NCBI GenBank assembly: GCA_039984715.1
Contig: JBDWUA010000015.1
Span: 305,614 to 369,613 of the forward strand
Length of the DNA: 64,000 bases
Origin: JABSSA01 sp039984715
GTDB lineage: Bacteria; Pseudomonadota; Alphaproteobacteria; Rhodobacterales; Rhodobacteraceae
Reading direction: 5' to 3'
Every line of letters begins with the position of its first letter. Position 1 is the first letter of the stretch. A program made the translations under genes and the position numbers. Shown in pieces: positions 35,701 through 44,644 of the stretch. The notes beneath the pieces are model-generated. The model ran no database searches. It saw only the letters and a list, made by a program, of their open reading frames with translations, and was not told where the DNA came from.

Positions 35701-37068
35701 ATGACAAATCCCGAAGTCGCCCTGATGATGCTTGGACTGTTTATTGTCCTTGTCCTGCTTGGTTTCCCGATTGCCTTTACCCTGCTCGCAATGGGCGTCG
35801 GGTTCGGCTATTACGCCTACCATCAAGGTGGCTCGATCGAGAGCTTTGGTGATATTTTCAACAACAACATCTTCTATCTGCTGAACCAGAATACCTATTC
35901 AGTGATGGAAAACCCGATCCTTGTCGCGATCCCGCTGTTCCTGTTCATGGGTTATGTGGTGGAACGCGCTAACATCGTCGACAAGCTGTTCTTTTCTCTC
36001 TACATGGCCGCACGCAATCTGCCGGGCAGCCTTGCGATTGCCGCCCTGTTAACCTGCGCTGTGTTTTCCACGGCCTCGGGCATTGTTGGCGCGGTTGTCA
36101 CGCTGATGGGGCTGCTTGCCTTCCCCGCAATGGCGAATGCCAACTACAACAAAAGCTTTGCGTCCGGCGTGATCTGCGCGGGCGGTACGTTGGGCATTCT
36201 AATCCCTCCGTCAATCATGCTGATCGTCTATGCCGCGATTGCCGATCTGTCGCCCTTGCGGCTTTATGCGGCGGCGGTGTTCCCTGGCTTGCTGTTGGCG
36301 GGTCTCTATATTGTTTATGTCATCATGCGGGTTTGGATGAACCCCTCACTTGCCCCCAAGCCCACGATGGAGGACGTCCCTCCCCCCAAAGAAATCTACT
36401 TGGACTTGCTCAAAAGTTTTGTACCGCTAACGGTGCTGATTGCGCTGGTTCTGGGTTCCATCCTTGGGGGTCTTGCCACCCCTGCCGAAGCGGCGGCGAT
36501 GGGTGCCTTGGGTGGCATCGTACTGGCCGTACTGTACCGTGCAATGACATGGACCAAGCTGAAAGAAAGCGTGTTTTTGACCGCCAAAGCGACCGCAATG
36601 GTCTGCTGGCTGTTTGTCGGCTCATGGACCTTTGCGTCCGTGTTCTCTTACCTTGGCGGGCACGACATCATCGCCCATTGGGTGGGTGGTCTGGACCTTG
36701 AGCCTTGGGAATTCCTCGTGCTGGCGCAGATCATCATTTTCTTGTTGGGTTGGCCGCTGGAATGGTCCGAAATCCTGATCATCTTTGTGCCGATCTTCCT
36801 GCCCCTCCTTGAGGTGTTCGGCGTGAATCCGTACTTCTTTGCCATGCTGATCGCGCTGAACCTGCAAACGTCGTTCCTGACGCCCCCCATGGCGATGTCA
36901 GCCTACTACCTAAAAGGGGTGCTCAAAAATCAGATCGAGCTGATGGAGATTTTCCGCGGTATCATGCCCTACCTTGGCATTGTGATCTTGACGATGTGCC
37001 TCATGTACGCCTTCCCCGGCATCGCGCTGTGGTTCCCTGACTATCTGTTCGGGACCTACATTCCATGA
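35701..37068 (+). CDS. dctM: TRAP transporter large permease subunit (DctM type)
   Basis: A polytopic protein of 455 residues. Landmarks: VAIPLFLFMGYVVERAN, GGTLGILIPPSIMLIVY, LATPAEAAAMGALGGIV and NLQTSFLTPPMAMSAYYLKG. Its stop overlaps the amidase ATG (ATGA), so the amidase is translationally coupled to the transporter and probably acts on the imported compound. Confidence 0.94.
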   Translation: MTNPEVALMMLGLFIVLVLLGFPIAFTLLAMGVGFGYYAYHQGGSIESFGDIFNNNIFYLLNQNTYSVMENPILVAIPLFLFMGYVVERANIVDKLFFSLYMAARNLPGSLAIAALLTCAVFSTASGIVGAVVTLMGLLAFPAMANANYNKSFASGVICAGGTLGILIPPSIMLIVYAAIADLSPLRLYAAAVFPGLLLAGLYIVYVIMRVWMNPSLAPKPTMEDVPPPKEIYLDLLKSFVPLTVLIALVLGSILGGLATPAEAAAMGALGGIVLAVLYRAMTWTKLKESVFLTAKATAMVCWLFVGSWTFASVFSYLGGHDIIAHWVGGLDLEPWEFLVLAQIIIFLLGWPLEWSEILIIFVPIFLPLLEVFGVNPYFFAMLIALNLQTSFLTPPMAMSAYYLKGVLKNQIELMEIFRGIMPYLGIVILTMCLMYAFPGIALWFPDYLFGTYIP

Positions 37069-38405
37069 TTAAGGACGCATACACTCTTTCAGCAGCTGAG
37101 GCGTTGGCCTTTATGGCCGCAGGACGCCTCAGCTCGGTTGAACTGGTGCAGTCCTGTCTGGACCGTATCAAGGCAACGGACGATCCGATCAAGGCATGGG
37201 CTTTCCTTGATCCTGACGCCGCCTTGGCGCAGGCCTTGGAATGCGACCGCATCCGCAAATCTGGCATGGCGCTGGGGCCACTGCACGGCATCCCCGTGGG
37301 CCTCAAAGACATCATCGACACAGGTCGCATGCCGACACAGCGCGGCACGCCGATCTTTGAAGGGCGCACCACCGATCATTTTGCGCGGCTGGCCGAACAT
37401 CTGCGCGAGGCCGGTGCGGTCATCATGGGCAAGACTGTCACGACGGAACTTGCCTTTGTCCACGCCAATGAAACCCGCAATCCGCACAACACGGATCACA
37501 GCCCCGGCGGTTCTTCCTCCGGCTCTGCCGCTGCGGTCGCAGCCCAGCATGTGCCTCTGGCAATTGGCACACAGACCAACGGGTCGGTCATTCGGCCCGC
37601 GTCCTTTTGCGGCACATTCGGGTTCAAGCCAACGCGTGGCGTCATCAGCCGCACGGGCGTGTTGCAAACCTCCGTGTCTCTGGATCAAGTCGGTTGTTTT
37701 GGCCGCACGTTGGTCGATGTCGCCCTTCTGACGGACGCCATCGGCGGCTATGACCAACACGACCCCGCCAGTTTTGCACACCCCCGCCCTGCGATGGCTG
37801 TGGGTGCTGCGGCGGACGTGCCCGTGACACCTGATCTGGCGTGGTTCAACCTGCCCTTCAACGATCGCCTGTCCGATACGGCCCGCGAAGCATTCGACGA
37901 AGTCTTAGACATCCTTGGTCCCCAAGTGACGCGGATGGAGCCTGCTGATACGCTTTCCAACCTCGTCGCCGTACAGGCGCGCATCCATGAATACGAGATT
38001 GCGCAGCATCAGGCCGAGGTGTTCGAAAACCACTGGGACCAAATCAGCGAAACGCTGAAACCAGTGATTACCCGCGCACGACAAATCACCAAAACCGAAT
38101 ACGAAGACGCGCTTGAAGTCAAAGCCTCGGCTGAGTCCTTCTTTGCCGACTTCTTTGTAGAGTTCGATGCAATCATTGCGCCCGCTGCGGCGGGTGAGGC
38201 GGCCAAGTTCGGCAATGGAACAGGCGATCCGATATTCTGCACGCTTTGGACCCTCGCAGGTCTGCCCTGCGTCACCCTACCCTTATTGGTCGGTGAAACC
38301 GGCCTGCCGATGGGCGTGCAACTGATCGGCCCCGCCGAAAAAGACGACCGCTTGCTACGCACCGCGCGCTGGCTGCAAACTCATCTCGCTGAAGCAGCAG
38401 AATAA
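37065..38405 (+). CDS. Amidase-signature hydrolase
   Basis: A cytoplasmic 446-residue protein of the GatA/AtzF-like amidase family. The catalytic triad is visible: Lys81 in PVGLKDIIDT, the cis-Ser in PGGSSSGSAAAVAA (about 150-152), and nucleophile Ser174 in TQTNGSVIRPAS. It hydrolyses a C-N bond; with no gatB/gatC nearby it is catabolic, not tRNA-charging. Coupled to dctM. Confidence 0.9.
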   Translation: MIKDAYTLSAAEALAFMAAGRLSSVELVQSCLDRIKATDDPIKAWAFLDPDAALAQALECDRIRKSGMALGPLHGIPVGLKDIIDTGRMPTQRGTPIFEGRTTDHFARLAEHLREAGAVIMGKTVTTELAFVHANETRNPHNTDHSPGGSSSGSAAAVAAQHVPLAIGTQTNGSVIRPASFCGTFGFKPTRGVISRTGVLQTSVSLDQVGCFGRTLVDVALLTDAIGGYDQHDPASFAHPRPAMAVGAAADVPVTPDLAWFNLPFNDRLSDTAREAFDEVLDILGPQVTRMEPADTLSNLVAVQARIHEYEIAQHQAEVFENHWDQISETLKPVITRARQITKTEYEDALEVKASAESFFADFFVEFDAIIAPAAAGEAAKFGNGTGDPIFCTLWTLAGLPCVTLPLLVGETGLPMGVQLIGPAEKDDRLLRTARWLQTHLAEAAE

Positions 38406-38419
38406 CGAAAGGACGCTCT

Positions 38420-38614
38420 ATGTCATACACTGTCAAATTGATCGTCGGCTTGATCGGCACCGCCATCCTTTGCATCTTTGTTGGCGGGTTATCGCAAAGC
38501 ATCTCGACAGGCTTTGCCGGCTTCAAAGGCGGCGCGCCGTTCATGATCATCGCAATCGTGGTCTGCGGCATGGCGGTCTATGATTTCTACGACGAATGCA
38601 TCCGCAAAAAATGA
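38420..38614 (+). CDS. Small two-helix membrane protein
   Basis: A protein of 64 residues. Two hydrophobic segments (LIVGLIGTAILCIFVGGL and APFMIIAIVVCGMAVYDFY) and a basic end (CIRKK). AAAGGA precedes the ATG. Its stop overlaps the next start as ATGA, so it is a genuine member of the operon. Function unknown. Confidence 0.75.
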   Translation: MSYTVKLIVGLIGTAILCIFVGGLSQSISTGFAGFKGGAPFMIIAIVVCGMAVYDFYDECIRKK

Positions 38615-39570
38615 ACAAGCCCCGCCTTTGGATCACCCGCCGCCTGTCTGAAGCCACGCTGGAACGTGCGGAGCGCGACTATGACGTCGTCATTAACCAC
38701 GCGGACACCCCCGGCACAGCGACCGAACTGATCTCGGCCAGTGCTGACTTCGACGCTATCATCCCCTGTCATTCCGAACATTTCAGCGCCGATGTTGTGG
38801 CACAATTTTCGGACCGACTGAAAATCGTCGCCAATCATTCTGTGGGCGTTGACCACTGTAACCTGCCCGCCCTCAAGGACCGTGGCATTGCCGTCACCAA
38901 CACACCCGACGTCCTTTCAGATGCCACGGCCGAACTTGCCATGCTGTTGATGCTGGGTGCCGCGCGCCATGCAGTTGCCGGTGACAAGATTGTGCGCACA
39001 GGCGCCTGGGATAGTTGGTCGCCTGCTTTTATGGTCGGCAAACAGGTCACCGGATCGCGTTTGGGCATCATCGGCATGGGCCGCGTGGGTCGTGCGTTTG
39101 CCACCAAGGCACGGGGTTTCGATATGGAAGTCCATTACTACAACCGCACCGAGTTACCTGCAGATCGCGCACAGGGTGCGGTGTACCATGACACTGTCGA
39201 AAGCTTGCTGGGCGTCGCTGACTTCTTGTCCCTCCACTGCCCTGCCACACCCGAGACAACTGACCTGATGAACGCCGAACGGCTGGCCTTGCTACCCCAT
39301 GGCGCGGTTCTTGTTAACACAGCACGCGGTGCCCTTGTGGACGAAGATGCGTTGATCGCTGCCATCAAGACGGGTCAGGTTGCCGCGGCAGGGCTTGATT
39401 GTTTCAAGGTTGAACCGGGCGGCAATCCAGCCTTTGCGGCGCATGGCAACATCTTCATGCTGCCCCACATCGGCAGTGCGACACGCAAGACGCGCGATGC
39501 GATGGGCTTTCGTGCGTTGGATAACCTCGATGCCTTTTTTGCGGGTAAAACACCCCGTGACCTTCTTTAG
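38611..39570 (+). CDS. D-isomer-specific 2-hydroxyacid dehydrogenase (glyoxylate/hydroxypyruvate reductase type)
   Basis: A protein of 319 residues. NAD(P)-binding GIIGMGRVGRAFA; catalytic Arg in VNTARGALVD, Glu in FKVEPG and His in LPHIGSAT; substrate loop NHSVGVDHC near residue 75. It reduces a 2-oxoacid such as hydroxypyruvate or glyoxylate, or oxidises the D-hydroxyacid. The ATG at 38611 overlaps the upstream stop. Confidence 0.9.
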   Translation: MNKPRLWITRRLSEATLERAERDYDVVINHADTPGTATELISASADFDAIIPCHSEHFSADVVAQFSDRLKIVANHSVGVDHCNLPALKDRGIAVTNTPDVLSDATAELAMLLMLGAARHAVAGDKIVRTGAWDSWSPAFMVGKQVTGSRLGIIGMGRVGRAFATKARGFDMEVHYYNRTELPADRAQGAVYHDTVESLLGVADFLSLHCPATPETTDLMNAERLALLPHGAVLVNTARGALVDEDALIAAIKTGQVAAAGLDCFKVEPGGNPAFAAHGNIFMLPHIGSATRKTRDAMGFRALDNLDAFFAGKTPRDLL

Positions 39571-39587
39571 ACAGGATAGACAAAACG

Positions 39588-40460
39588 ATGACCAAACTAG
39601 CATTCCTTGGCCTTGGTGTGATGGGCTATCCAATGGCGGGCCACTTGGCCACAGCAGGCCATCCCGTCACCGTCTACAACCGCACCGCAGCCAAAGCAGA
39701 GGCATGGGTAGAACAACACAACAGTGGCAGCGCGGCAGCGACCCCTGCCGCAGCAGCTGACGGCGCGGAAATGGTATTGGCCTGCGTGGGCAACGACAAT
39801 GATCTGCGCTCAGTTTGCCTCGGCCCCGACGGCGCTTTTGCGATGATGGCGCGAGGCAGTACGTTTGTGGATCACACAACCGTTTCTGCCGCCGTCACGG
39901 CAGAACTTTATGCTGCGGCAAAAGAACAAGGCATCGCGTTTGTTGATGCACCGGTTTCCGGTGGTCAGGCGGGTGCCGAGAATGGTCAACTCTCCATAAT
40001 GTGTGGCGGCGATCACGCGGATTATGATCGGGCCGAGCCCATCATGAACGTCTACGCTAAGCTCTGTCGCCGCATTGGCGATAGTGGCGCAGGCCAAATG
40101 ACCAAGATGTGCAACCAGATTGCCATTGCTGGATTGGTGCAGGGCTTGTCAGAAGCGATGCATTTCGCTGACAAAGCAGGCCTTGACGGTGCAGCAGTGG
40201 TTGAGGTGATCAGCCAAGGTGCTGCGGGCAGCTGGCAGATGTCCAATCGTTACGAGACCATGCTCGCCGATCATTTTGAACACGGCTTTGCGGTCGACTG
40301 GATGCGCAAGGATCTTGGCATTTGTCTGGATACGGCCAATGCCAACGGTGCAAGCCTGCCGGTGACCGCGCTGGTCGATCAGTTCTACAAAGACGTGCAA
40401 AAGATGGGTGGCGGGCGCTGGGACACCTCTGCATTATTCAAGCGCCTGCAATCAAGCTGA
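39588..40460 (+). CDS. NAD(P)-dependent beta-hydroxyacid dehydrogenase (3-hydroxyisobutyrate/tartronate semialdehyde type)
   Basis: A protein of 290 residues. FLGLGVMGYPMAGHLA is the Rossmann start; DAPVSGGQAGAENGQLSIMC is the substrate motif; catalytic Lys lies in GQMTKMCNQ. The family reduces tartronate semialdehyde or oxidises 3-hydroxyisobutyrate. With the upstream D-2-hydroxyacid dehydrogenase it suggests handling of a C3 intermediate such as hydroxypyruvate or tartronate semialdehyde. Confidence 0.9.
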   Translation: MTKLAFLGLGVMGYPMAGHLATAGHPVTVYNRTAAKAEAWVEQHNSGSAAATPAAAADGAEMVLACVGNDNDLRSVCLGPDGAFAMMARGSTFVDHTTVSAAVTAELYAAAKEQGIAFVDAPVSGGQAGAENGQLSIMCGGDHADYDRAEPIMNVYAKLCRRIGDSGAGQMTKMCNQIAIAGLVQGLSEAMHFADKAGLDGAAVVEVISQGAAGSWQMSNRYETMLADHFEHGFAVDWMRKDLGICLDTANANGASLPVTALVDQFYKDVQKMGGGRWDTSALFKRLQSS

Positions 40461-40475
40461 CCATAGGAACGCCAC

Positions 40476-41192
40476 ATGAGCCTCGCTGACATCCGCGCAC
40501 TCACGTTCGACACCGGCGGTACCATCCTTGATTGGCACAGCGGTTTTTCCAAAGCTCTAGCTGCGGCGGGAGGCAGACACGACATCGAGCGCAATTGGCA
40601 TGATCTTGCCAATGATATGCGCCGCAAAAGCCTTGGCAAGATGCTGAACCTCGGCAAGGATGCACCCCCTACCTACAACTTTGACGGTGCACACCGCATG
40701 GCGCTGGAAGAGGTCATTACCAAGCACCGCCTTGAGGTTTTCACCGAAGCAGAGCGGCATGCCATCGCCTATGACACACCGCACACTTTCGACTGCTGGC
40801 CTGACTTCCCTCCCGTGTTGCCAAAGCTGCGCGCAAAATACATCTGTGCGTCCTTCACCATCCTGAGCTTTCGCATCATCATGGATACGGCGCGGCGCAA
40901 CGGCCTGTCTTGGGATGCTGTATTTTCCTGCGAGGCCATCGGGAAATACAAAGTGCTGCCTGAAGCGTACGACAAGATCGCGCATTTCCTGCAACTGGAG
41001 CCATCACAGATCTGTATGGTGGCGTGTCATAACTTCGATCTCGATGCCGCCCAAAGTCGAGGCTACAAGACCGCATTTGTGAAGCGCCCAAATGAGTGGG
41101 GATCGAGTGGTCCGCCAGATCCCAAACCCACAGCGACACACGACATTATCGTCGACGATTTTCCAGCGCTGGCCGCCAAATTGAACGCGTAA
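40476..41192 (+). CDS. HAD-superfamily hydrolase, haloacid dehalogenase type II-like
   Basis: A protein of 238 residues. Nucleophile Asp in LTFDTGGTILDW; motif II Ser/Thr in ASFTILSF; Lys in GKYKVLPEAY; ACHNFDLDAAQSRGYKTAFV resembles the AHxxDxxGAxxxG region of L-2-haloacid dehalogenases. Whether it removes halide or phosphate cannot be told; the arginine that binds halide in true dehalogenases is not evident near the nucleophile. Confidence 0.8.
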   Translation: MSLADIRALTFDTGGTILDWHSGFSKALAAAGGRHDIERNWHDLANDMRRKSLGKMLNLGKDAPPTYNFDGAHRMALEEVITKHRLEVFTEAERHAIAYDTPHTFDCWPDFPPVLPKLRAKYICASFTILSFRIIMDTARRNGLSWDAVFSCEAIGKYKVLPEAYDKIAHFLQLEPSQICMVACHNFDLDAAQSRGYKTAFVKRPNEWGSSGPPDPKPTATHDIIVDDFPALAAKLNA

Positions 41193-41224
41193 ATCTGCCC
41201 CACAAGGTCGAAGAGGAACCTACC

Positions 41225-42169
41225 ATGTCCGATCCAGCCACCGAAGTTATTTTTCATGCCTACCCGCAATCTCCTGTGGCCGAAAAAATCCGCGTAGTAC
41301 TTGGAATCAAAGGGTTAACGTGGCGCAGCGTAGAAATCCCGCGTCTGCCGCCAAAACCGATGCTCACGGCGCTTACGGGCGGGTATCGGCGCACACCTGT
41401 AATGCAGATCGGCGCAGATATCTATTGCGACAGCCAATGCATCATCCGTGAACTTGAACGACGCTTCCCCTCCCCTACGATCATGCCCACGGCAGAACAC
41501 GGCTTGATGTGGTGCCTGAGCCGTTGGACGGACGGCACGCTGTTCGATCTAACCGTACGCCATGTTCTGGGTGCAGCGGGAGATGCGCTGGACAAGGATT
41601 TCGCAGCGGATCGGGGGCGGCTTTACTTGGGCGACGACTGGGCTGCGGGGCTGAAACAGGCCAACGCTGACCTACCCCATCTCGTGTCCCAAATGCGTGC
41701 ACCGCTTTCATGGCTGAACGCGCAACTCTCAGATGGGCGGGCGTTCCTGCTGGGCGAGCAACCCGCAGCAATAGACGCGCAATTTTATCACGTGGTCTGG
41801 TTCCTTCGGGGCCGGTGGGCGGAAGGACCATCGTTTTTGTCCGAGTTCAAAGAACTCGTCCGTTGGGAAGACAACATTCGCAACATTGGCCACGGCACCT
41901 CAAGCGCGATGGACGCGCAAGACGCGATATCGCGGGCGATCGGGTTAGAGCCGGTTGCGCCGAGAGGTGTCGCGGCACATGATCCTCAGGGCCTAGATGT
42001 CGGGCAATCCGTCACGGTCAAACCTGACGTAAATGGCGGCGAACAACCAGTGGCGGGCCTCATCCGCTTTGCCGACGCAGAGACCGTCGTTGTCGAGCGC
42101 ACAAACAAAGATATAGGCTCCGTCTGCGTGCATTTCCCGCGCTCGGGCTATCGCATAGACGCGGCGTGA
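41225..42169 (+). CDS. Glutathione S-transferase family protein, long form
   Basis: A protein of 314 residues. The N-terminal thioredoxin fold reads FHAYPQSPVAEKIRVVLGIK, with YRRTPVMQIGADIYCDSQCI (cis-Pro, glutathione site). The C-terminal helical domain is followed by an extra beta-rich tail of about 70 residues (from VAAHDPQGLDVGQ on), which ordinary GSTs lack. AGAGGA before ATG 41225. Role in the catabolic operon unknown; possibly thiol-dependent cleavage or detoxification. Confidence 0.8.
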   Translation: MSDPATEVIFHAYPQSPVAEKIRVVLGIKGLTWRSVEIPRLPPKPMLTALTGGYRRTPVMQIGADIYCDSQCIIRELERRFPSPTIMPTAEHGLMWCLSRWTDGTLFDLTVRHVLGAAGDALDKDFAADRGRLYLGDDWAAGLKQANADLPHLVSQMRAPLSWLNAQLSDGRAFLLGEQPAAIDAQFYHVVWFLRGRWAEGPSFLSEFKELVRWEDNIRNIGHGTSSAMDAQDAISRAIGLEPVAPRGVAAHDPQGLDVGQSVTVKPDVNGGEQPVAGLIRFADAETVVVERTNKDIGSVCVHFPRSGYRIDAA

Positions 42170-42219
42170 CACGCACGTCCGATGCTTAACGCAGGATAAC
42201 TCGTAAGAAAGGTTAAGAG

Positions 42220-42858
42220 ATGATTGATCTATACACATGGACCACCCCAAATGGTCGCAAGGTTTCAATCCTACTGGAAGAACTTGGCGTGCCCTACACT
42301 GCGCATGCAATCGACATCTCCAAAGACGAACAGTTCGCTCCCGACTTTTTGAAGATCGCGCCGAACAACCGCATTCCCGCGATTGTCGACCACGATACTG
42401 GCATCCAAATGATGGAGACTGGTGCGATCATGATGTACCTCGCGGACAAATATCAAAAGTTCCAATGTGAAGGAAATGAGTATTGGCGGATGGTTGAATG
42501 GCTTATGTGGCAAATGGGCGGTTTGGGCCCGATGTTGGGCCAAGCCCACCACTTCTTGAAGTACAACAAAGGCAAATCAGACTACGCCGAACAGCGCTAC
42601 GCAGCTGAAGCACAACGTTTGTATACTGTGCTCGACACCCGGCTTGAATCTCGTGACTTTATCTCTGGAGAGCACCGGGGCACCTACTCGATTGCAGACA
42701 TGGCATGCTGGCCATGGGTGTCCCGGTTTGAATGGCACGAGGTCGATATTGCCGCGTTTCCAAATGTCCTGAACTGGTATCTGCGGATCGCCGCACGTCC
42801 AGCGGTTCAGGCAGGCTATTCCGTCCCAAAATTCACGACTGAAATCCCGATGCCTTAG
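42220..42858 (+). CDS. Nu-class-like glutathione transferase/disulfide-bond oxidoreductase
   Basis: A protein of 212 residues. MIDLYTWTTPNGRKVSILLE with Thr-Thr-Pro-Asn-Gly at the glutathione site, PNNRIPAIVD and METGAIMMYLA are characteristic of the YfcG/YghU group, which act as glutathione-dependent disulfide reductases. The C-terminal domain has MACWPWVSRFEWHEVD. Last gene of the operon. Confidence 0.88.
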   Translation: MIDLYTWTTPNGRKVSILLEELGVPYTAHAIDISKDEQFAPDFLKIAPNNRIPAIVDHDTGIQMMETGAIMMYLADKYQKFQCEGNEYWRMVEWLMWQMGGLGPMLGQAHHFLKYNKGKSDYAEQRYAAEAQRLYTVLDTRLESRDFISGEHRGTYSIADMACWPWVSRFEWHEVDIAAFPNVLNWYLRIAARPAVQAGYSVPKFTTEIPMP

Positions 42859-43164
42859 CAAGTTCTCGCGATACGAGGCCTGATGACAGGCGGGAAGGCA
42901 CGTTTTTTGAAGTTTGTAAGTCCCCAAGCAAAGAATACGCTAAGTAAGAATCTGCTGGCGACATAAGCACCATTATCGGGTTTTCCACCTTCGAAAAACT
43001 ACAAAATGCGCTCAGCGCGATCGCCAGCTATGTCGCAGATCAGGTCCCCTTGCAAACGACCGTGATCGGACTTTATGATCATCAAGTCCCTATTGTCAGG
43101 AGAGATCACTTGAGTGAGTGGCCGCAGTTTAGTCACGCTTTTCTCTTTCTGATATCGAAAAGGT
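42859..43164. other. Intergenic region with a possible gene-end remnant
   Basis: A plus-strand frame from about 42970 to 43166 reads STIIGFSTFEKLQNALSAI and on, resembling the C-terminal tail of an aldo-keto reductase, with no start. I see no other feature. Confidence 0.3.
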
Positions 43165-43196
43165 GAGGCGGCCAATCGTTTAGAATCAGCCGCCTC
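43165..43196 (-). terminator. Rho-independent terminator of the solute-binding protein gene
   Basis: An 8-bp GC stem GAGGCGGC / GCCGCCTC with a 16-base loop, followed on the minus strand by ACCTTTTCG. It lies 25 bases after the stop codon. Confidence 0.75.
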
Positions 43197-43220
43197 GGTC
43201 GACGATTCGGGAGGAATCGC

Positions 43221-44318
43221 TTAGTTTTGGAACACGTTCTCAATCACCGCAGGGACGACGTCGTCGCTTTTCAGGAGCTCACCCCAGTTGGTGCTGTTGG
43301 CGCGTTGCGCATTCGGGATCAGTGCAAAGCTGTCGTCAGAATTCGCATTGGCAGATGCTGACCCAAACGTTAGATTTAGTTGAGTTTGTGTTTCAGCCGA
43401 AGTCAGCCAAGACACGAACAACAACGCCGCTGCTGGGTTTGATGCGTTTTCTGGAATAGCCACAACATTACCGCTGCCGTTCATCCCGAACTCAGGCAGG
43501 TAGACTTTGATGTTTTCGTTGATTTCGCCAGATGCGATCAATCCGCCAATACCGTCTTCCCAAACGGCAACCATAGTGAATTCACCATCGTTCAAACGGG
43601 CATAGCTGTCGTTGTTGCCTGTCGTCAGGATGTATTGATCTTCACGTGATGTGAACCAGTCAAAGACAGGTGCCAGATCAGGTGTTTCGCTGACTGTATT
43701 GTCAGCCGTAATACCCAAAATGTTACGCGAAATATTGTGGATCAGCGATGGGCCAGAGCCGCCGTTTTCAAAGTTGAACCCAAGGGATCCTGGGTTTTCT
43801 TCCATCCATCCTTCGAGATCTGCAAATGTCTGTGGCAGCGTCTCAAGTTCGGTACGTGCAGAATAATACGCGAGACCTGTCTGGTTGCCCCAGAATTTGA
43901 CTGCCGCGCCTTCCCAATCGCCACCTTCAGCTTGGTCAGTCAGGTTTGCCGCATCGGGTAACATGCTCATTATTGAACTTACGAAAAATTCGTTTACCTC
44001 AACCGCAGATGCGCGTGAACCAGGAATGGACACAACATCAATGTCGCCCGCATCACGGCCAGCTTCGGCAAGAACCTTGTTCAAACCTGCATCGCCATTA
44101 TCAAGGTCGGGCAATACGACGGTGATGCCGTATTCATCTTCAAAGCCTTTGACGACTTCGCGGAAACGGTCTTCGAAATACCATTGGAACCAGACGACCT
44201 CCCCTTCGTCTTGGGCCTGTGCGACGACCTCGTTCCATGACAGGTCCGAAAGGTCAGCCATTGCGGCGGTTCCCAGTGTGAGGTTGGCAGCAGTTCCCAG
44301 AATGATTGTACGTAGCAT
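43221..44318 (-). CDS. ABC transporter extracellular solute-binding protein (orphan)
   Basis: A periplasmic protein of 365 residues with a signal peptide (cleavage near TAAMA). Cluster-D type binding protein: QAQDEGEVVWFQWYFEDRFR, VVLPDLDNGDAGLNKVL and ENGGSGPSLIHNISRN place it near the YnjB/polyamine/iron branch. GGAGGA four bases before ATG 44318. No permease or ATPase gene is adjacent on either side, so either they lie elsewhere or were lost to the mobile DNA upstream. Confidence 0.85.
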   Translation of the reverse strand: MLRTIILGTAANLTLGTAAMADLSDLSWNEVVAQAQDEGEVVWFQWYFEDRFREVVKGFEDEYGITVVLPDLDNGDAGLNKVLAEAGRDAGDIDVVSIPGSRASAVEVNEFFVSSIMSMLPDAANLTDQAEGGDWEGAAVKFWGNQTGLAYYSARTELETLPQTFADLEGWMEENPGSLGFNFENGGSGPSLIHNISRNILGITADNTVSETPDLAPVFDWFTSREDQYILTTGNNDSYARLNDGEFTMVAVWEDGIGGLIASGEINENIKVYLPEFGMNGSGNVVAIPENASNPAAALLFVSWLTSAETQTQLNLTFGSASANANSDDSFALIPNAQRANSTNWGELLKSDDVVPAVIENVFQN

Positions 44319-44644
44319 GATATCCTCCAATATGCTTTGTCGTTTCTCAGCCTTTGCCTGACACATTCGCGGGGTTAGCTGATTGCAGTAATCGCTCATC
44401 CGCCAAGCATCAGATTTTGCAGGTGCAGCTAATGTCGGCTATCCGGGCTGCGCTTGCAGCATCGAGTACTAGTGGCCAATGGCCGGTTAGGGGCCGACAC
44501 CGACACAAGTTTGCAGAATTTTGCAAAGTCCGCTTACTGCGCCTCACAGACATTGGTGCTAGCTGCCGCATTCGGTACTCTGGGCTCATTCCGGTCATTC
44601 GCTGCCTCCTGCAGGAGCGTCCGCTTTTTGAGAAACGGGCCAAA

